The notes under the pieces were generated by a model, which saw only the letters and a list, made by a program, of their open reading frames with translations, did no database searches and was not told the origin of the DNA. Of a stretch of DNA of 64,000 nt, positions 61,231-64,000 are shown one piece after another. Made by a program: the position numbers and the translations under genes. Numbering within the stretch: position 1 is the first letter of the stretch; the number at the start of each line of letters is the position of its first letter. The stretch spans positions 273,688 through 337,687 of the forward strand of contig JAHHRV010000001.1 of assembly GCA_020025595.1 (NCBI GenBank). The letters run 5' to 3'. This stretch comes from Oscillospiraceae bacterium. GTDB lineage: Bacteria; Bacillota; Clostridia; Oscillospirales; Oscillospiraceae.

Positions 61231-61267
61231 AAAACCCCGGGAGGTATCAAAGCCTTCCGGGGTTTTT
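61231..61267 (+). terminator. Terminator of the Mrp gene
   Basis: AAAACCCCGG and CCGGGGTTTT form the main stem, with TTTGC after it. Confidence 0.8.
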
Positions 61268-61285
61268 GCAGGTAACAGACAGTAA

Positions 61286-61319
61286 AAAAGAGCGAACCAA
61301 AATTCGGTTCGCTCTTTTG
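61286..61319 (-). terminator. Terminator of the CofE-like gene
   Basis: GAGCGAACC and GGTTCGCTC with a 7-nt loop; A-runs on the left and T-runs on the right serve both strands. Confidence 0.8.
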
Positions 61320-61321
61320 AA

Positions 61322-62521
61322 TTATTCGTTGGTGTAGTTGTCGAAGTAACCCTGGATGTAGATGATAGGAGTACCCTTATCACCGGAACCGGAGGTCAGG
61401 TCGCACAGAGAACCAATCAGGTCGGTCAGGCGGCGGGGGGTAGTACCCTGAGCTGCCATGTTGCCAACCAGGCTGGAGCCGTCCTTCTGCTGAATCTTTT
61501 CCTTGATGGCGTCACGCAGAGCTTCGCCGGACAGATCTGCAAAATCGTTATCTGCCAGATACTTCAGCTTCAGTTCGTTGGGAGTACCTTCCAGACCGGG
61601 GGTGTAAGCGGGGGAGACAACGGGGTCAGCCAGCTCCCAGATCTTGCCGATGGGATCCTTGAATGCGCCGTCGCCGTAGACCATGACTTCAATATGCTTG
61701 CCGGTGATCTCCAGCAGGCGAGCCTGGATAGCCAGAACCAGTTCCTGGCACTCTTCTCTGGGGAAGAGCTTAACGGTATCTTCGGTAGCCTTGTTGGAAC
61801 CCAGCAGGCCGTACTTTGTATTGTAGCCGCTGCCGTTGATGGAGGTAGTCATGATCTCGTCCAGACCGAAGACCTTCTCAGCACCTGCTGCCTTCAGAAG
61901 ACGCTTGGTGCGGGCGCGGGTATGAATGTCGCAGTTGATGACATTCTTGGTGTAGTTGAGGACAGCTCTGGGATCGTTGGCAAAAATAACCTCGACCTCT
62001 GCGCCGGACTCACGGATCAGATTGCTGTAGTACTCGACATAATCAACACCGGTGAAGGGGTGCTTGGTGTAGCCGAACAGTTCGCGGTAGCGATCTTCGG
62101 TCAGAACATCGCTGTAGGGATTGATGCCCTTTTCGTCCATGATGTCCCAATCAATCAGATGGTTGCCGACTTCGTCAGAAGGGTAGCTGAGCATCAGAAC
62201 GACCTTCTTGCAGCCCTTTGCGATACCGCGCAGGCAAATAGCAAAGCGGTTACGGCTCAGGATGGGGAAAATGACGCCAACCGTGTCACCGCCCAATTTG
62301 GTACGGACATCCTCGGCAATATTGTCAACGCTGGCGTAATTGCCCTGTGCTCTTGCGACGATTGCTTCGGTCATTGCGACCACATCACGATCACGGGGGG
62401 TCAGGCCGTCGAACTTCATTGCCTGCTGAATGGAATCGGCGACGATATCTACTAAGTTGTCTCCCTCTCGAATAATGGGAGCACGGATACCCATAGAAAC
62501 AGTACCAAACATCCGGCTCAT
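61322..62521 (-). CDS. CofE-like (coenzyme F420-0:L-glutamate ligase family) protein
   Basis: 399 residues. It shows the CofE-type core with MSRMFGTVSMGIRAPIIREGDNL, VVAMTEAIVARAQGNY, and NRFAICLRGIAKG, and a long C-terminal part with VMVYGDGAFKDPIGKIWELADP. Homologues of this larger type are spread through clostridia that do not make F420, so ligation of glutamate or another amino acid to a different acceptor is more likely. Start ATG 62521 has AGGAG 8 nt upstream; an in-frame GTG at 62530 overlaps that site. It has a consensus-type promoter and stands alone. Confidence 0.82.
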   Translation of the reverse strand: MSRMFGTVSMGIRAPIIREGDNLVDIVADSIQQAMKFDGLTPRDRDVVAMTEAIVARAQGNYASVDNIAEDVRTKLGGDTVGVIFPILSRNRFAICLRGIAKGCKKVVLMLSYPSDEVGNHLIDWDIMDEKGINPYSDVLTEDRYRELFGYTKHPFTGVDYVEYYSNLIRESGAEVEVIFANDPRAVLNYTKNVINCDIHTRARTKRLLKAAGAEKVFGLDEIMTTSINGSGYNTKYGLLGSNKATEDTVKLFPREECQELVLAIQARLLEITGKHIEVMVYGDGAFKDPIGKIWELADPVVSPAYTPGLEGTPNELKLKYLADNDFADLSGEALRDAIKEKIQQKDGSSLVGNMAAQGTTPRRLTDLIGSLCDLTSGSGDKGTPIIYIQGYFDNYTNE

Positions 62522-62578
62522 AAACAACACTCCTAATCAAGCTAAGATAGCGTTTTTTAAGACGCTTTTTACTTTCCT

Positions 62579-62607
62579 ATTATAATACATGATATCCCAT
62601 TTGTAAA
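62579..62607 (-). promoter_or_regulatory. Promoter of the CofE-like gene
   Basis: On the minus strand TTTACA, 17 nt, TATAAT, about 60 bp before the start. Confidence 0.75.
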
Positions 62608-62690
62608 ACATAATAATTAAAATACGAAAAAAATATTGTCGTAAAATGAAGAAATATTTTGTATAGTCTGAATAATTCTGGACTGTAAAT

Positions 62691-62726
62691 TTTAAGACGC
62701 TGTGAATTTGTTCACAGCGTCTTAAA
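62691..62726 (-). terminator. Terminator of the membrane protein gene
   Basis: TTTAAGACGCTGTGAA and TTCACAGCGTCTTAAA form a 16-bp perfect stem with a 4-nt loop, directly after the stop. Confidence 0.8.
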
Positions 62727-62731
62727 AATCA

Positions 62732-63553
62732 TCATAAAAGCCTGCCAAACAGGTACAGGACCACCAGCAAAATAATGCTGACAGGGCCATATGTTACGAG
62801 GGAAAGATCCCCGAAAAAGACTTGGGTAAATCCAGTCTGATTCAGGTAGTAGACGATGAAAACCATGAAGACCGTGGTCAGGATCGCCTTAGAAAACTGC
62901 TTGCCGAATAAGCTGGTAAAGAAGAATGCGTAACAAGCACCCAAAATAGGATTGATGACTGCGAGCACCGCACTCAGCAACAGCTTCAGAACTGCAATCA
63001 GGAGAATGATTCCCCAGAAGCCCAGGATAATCGTTTTGGCCCAGGTGCCAAAGATGTCCGGCGCAAAGGAATCAACCAGATAGGAAAATCCAATGTAAAG
63101 GGCGAATGCACTCAGACCGGTGATCAGGCGAAACAGATACCAGCTGACGAGATTGCGTCCCTGGGGCAGATAGGCTTCCAGCATATTGACAAAGAAAGCC
63201 AGCACAGCCAGCCGTAAAATTGCAGGATAAAAGATCAGCTCCGGCAGGCCGGAAAGCCCCCAGATGAAGAAATGATCTGGGGTAAGTGTAATAAAGGGCA
63301 GTGTGTCCAGCCAGGATCTGAGGCTGGGGAAGTAGCAATACAGAACAATGGCTGTTGCGTAGATGAGCAGAATATTGAGTGTAGCGGAAATGCTGCGTGT
63401 CAGACTGGAGCCCTTTCCAAAGATTGCACGCAAAATGGCTCCCGCGGCAAAGATGATCAGAGCGAGGATACCGGCAATTTTCAATGTGGTAAGCCAATCT
63501 ATCTGATGTGCGAAATCATTCAGGGGAGAGGATAAAAAGAAGATGGAGTTCAT
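62732..63553 (-). CDS. Multi-span membrane protein of unknown function
   Basis: 273 residues with about seven TM helices (for example IAGILALIIFAAGAILRAIFG, ISIILLVVLYLFGRLL at the end). Charged loops are short and no enzyme or transporter motif is visible. The length and helix pattern do not fit CvpA, ABC or MFS families. AAGGAGG lies 4 nt before the ATG. It follows rplL on the same strand, separated by a terminator, so co-transcription is partial at best. I can say only that it is an integral membrane protein. Confidence 0.8.
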   Translation of the reverse strand: MNSIFFLSSPLNDFAHQIDWLTTLKIAGILALIIFAAGAILRAIFGKGSSLTRSISATLNILLIYATAIVLYCYFPSLRSWLDTLPFITLTPDHFFIWGLSGLPELIFYPAILRLAVLAFFVNMLEAYLPQGRNLVSWYLFRLITGLSAFALYIGFSYLVDSFAPDIFGTWAKTIILGFWGIILLIAVLKLLLSAVLAVINPILGACYAFFFTSLFGKQFSKAILTTVFMVFIVYYLNQTGFTQVFFGDLSLVTYGPVSIILLVVLYLFGRLL

Positions 63554-63589
63554 AATACCTCCTTATAACACAAACAAAAGGATATGAAA

Positions 63590-63615
63590 ACAGCCGCCAG
63601 TTTCCTGACGGCTGT
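63590..63615 (-). terminator. Terminator of rplL
   Basis: On the minus strand ACAGCCGTCAG, GAAA, CTGGCGGCTGT, followed by TTTTCAT; one mismatch in the stem. Confidence 0.75.
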
Positions 63616-63638
63616 TGTATGCACTTGGTAGAGATAAA

Positions 63639-64000
63639 TTACTTGATCTCGGCCTCTGCGCCAGCTTCCTTCAGCTCTGCAGCCAGCTTCTCTGCGTCTT
63701 CCTTGGAGATAGCTTCCTTCAGAGTCTTGGGGCAGTTGTCAACCAGGTCCTTAGCGTCCTTCAGGCCCAGGCCGGTAGCGCCACGAACGATCTTGATGAC
63801 GTTCAGCTTGGAAGCGCCAGCGCTCTTCAGGATAACATCAAACTCGGTCTTCTCTTCAACCTCAGCAGCAGCGCCAGCAGCGGGAGCAGCGACAGCAGCA
63901 GCAGCGGCGGAAACGCCGAAAACATCCTCCAGGGTGTGAACCAGTTCGGACAGCTCCAGAACGGTCAGGCCCTTAACTTCCTCAACGAGAGCAGTGATCT
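63639..64000 (-). CDS. rplL: Ribosomal protein L7/L12 (5' end outside window)
   Basis: The last 120 codons of L7/L12. The N-terminal dimerisation part reads LVEEVKGLTVLELSELVHTLED, then an Ala-rich hinge (AAAAAVAAPAAGAAAE), then the globular C-terminal domain EKTEFDVILKSAG through LKDAKDLVDNCPKTLKE to EIK. Full proteins have about 125 residues, so only the first few codons are missing. L12 forms the ribosomal stalk that recruits translation GTPases. It is normally preceded by rplJ, which would lie outside the window. Confidence 0.95.
   Translation of the reverse strand, partial: ITALVEEVKGLTVLELSELVHTLEDVFGVSAAAAAVAAPAAGAAAEVEEKTEFDVILKSAGASKLNVIKIVRGATGLGLKDAKDLVDNCPKTLKEAISKEDAEKLAAELKEAGAEAEIK

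Noticed and set aside
63619..63939. 106-codon plus-strand Ser/Ala-rich frame at the right end
   Set aside because: Antisense to rplL, whose minus-strand protein is unmistakable.

Overview
This 64 kb window comes from a low-to-mid GC, Gram-positive anaerobe of the Clostridia, most likely an Oscillospiraceae/Ruminococcaceae-type gut bacterium. I infer this from strong GGAGG ribosome sites, a T-box in front of alaS, cohesin and dockerin modules, a sortase-anchored GLUG-repeat surface protein, ECF transport genes and a clostridial-type group II intron. I cannot name the species from sequence alone.

Left part (1-13.2 kb): an MMPL exporter operon (DUF308 protein, MMPL transporter, and an exported partner gene cut by the window edge) beside a TetR regulator; VOC and GNAT genes; an MFS transporter; a cation/proton antiporter under a clear fluoride (crcB) riboswitch; a ribbon-helix-helix/zinc-ribbon protein; a UvrD-type helicase; a lipoprotein GH3 hexosaminidase; and a UPF0340 protein. 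From 13.4 to 18.9 kb lies a multidrug or stress block: a MATE pump faces a four-gene operon (YbaK deacylase, nitroreductase, MarR regulator, short UvrA-like ABC protein). Matching TAGTC-N8-GACTA dyads sit on both promoters, so MarR probably controls the whole block. An amidohydrolase, an OYE-type FMN/FAD/Fe-S oxidoreductase with an AraC regulator, and a HIT protein follow.

The centre (23.9-46.5 kb) is the most interesting region. A group II intron that has lost nearly all of its reverse transcriptase lies just upstream of a cobalamin riboswitch. That riboswitch leads an operon with a small basic protein, a secreted protein with the two modules of animal intrinsic factor/transcobalamin (alpha/alpha barrel plus DUF4430 beta domain) ending in a dockerin, a membrane-anchored cohesin, a DUF4430 lipoprotein, EcfT, and a fusion of two ECF ATPases with an S-component-like membrane domain. 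A second cobalamin riboswitch with two tandem terminators leads a 3,890-residue cell-wall protein with a DUF4430 domain at one end and an alpha/alpha barrel at the other. Together these suggest a surface corrinoid-capture system feeding an ECF importer. The dockerin gene carries an in-frame TGA, the cohesin gene a +1 frameshift, and a fragment of another alpha/alpha barrel lies behind the operon, so this copy is partly decayed or contains sequence errors.

Right part (46.5-64 kb) is mostly housekeeping: a GreA-like factor, a histidine-kinase remnant, a short QueG-like Fe-S protein (QueG enzymes are cobalamin dependent), PepF, T-box plus AlaS, a comEC-holA-rnmV-ABC-F operon, an Mrp/NBP35 ATPase, a CofE-like ligase, a multi-span membrane protein and the truncated rplL.
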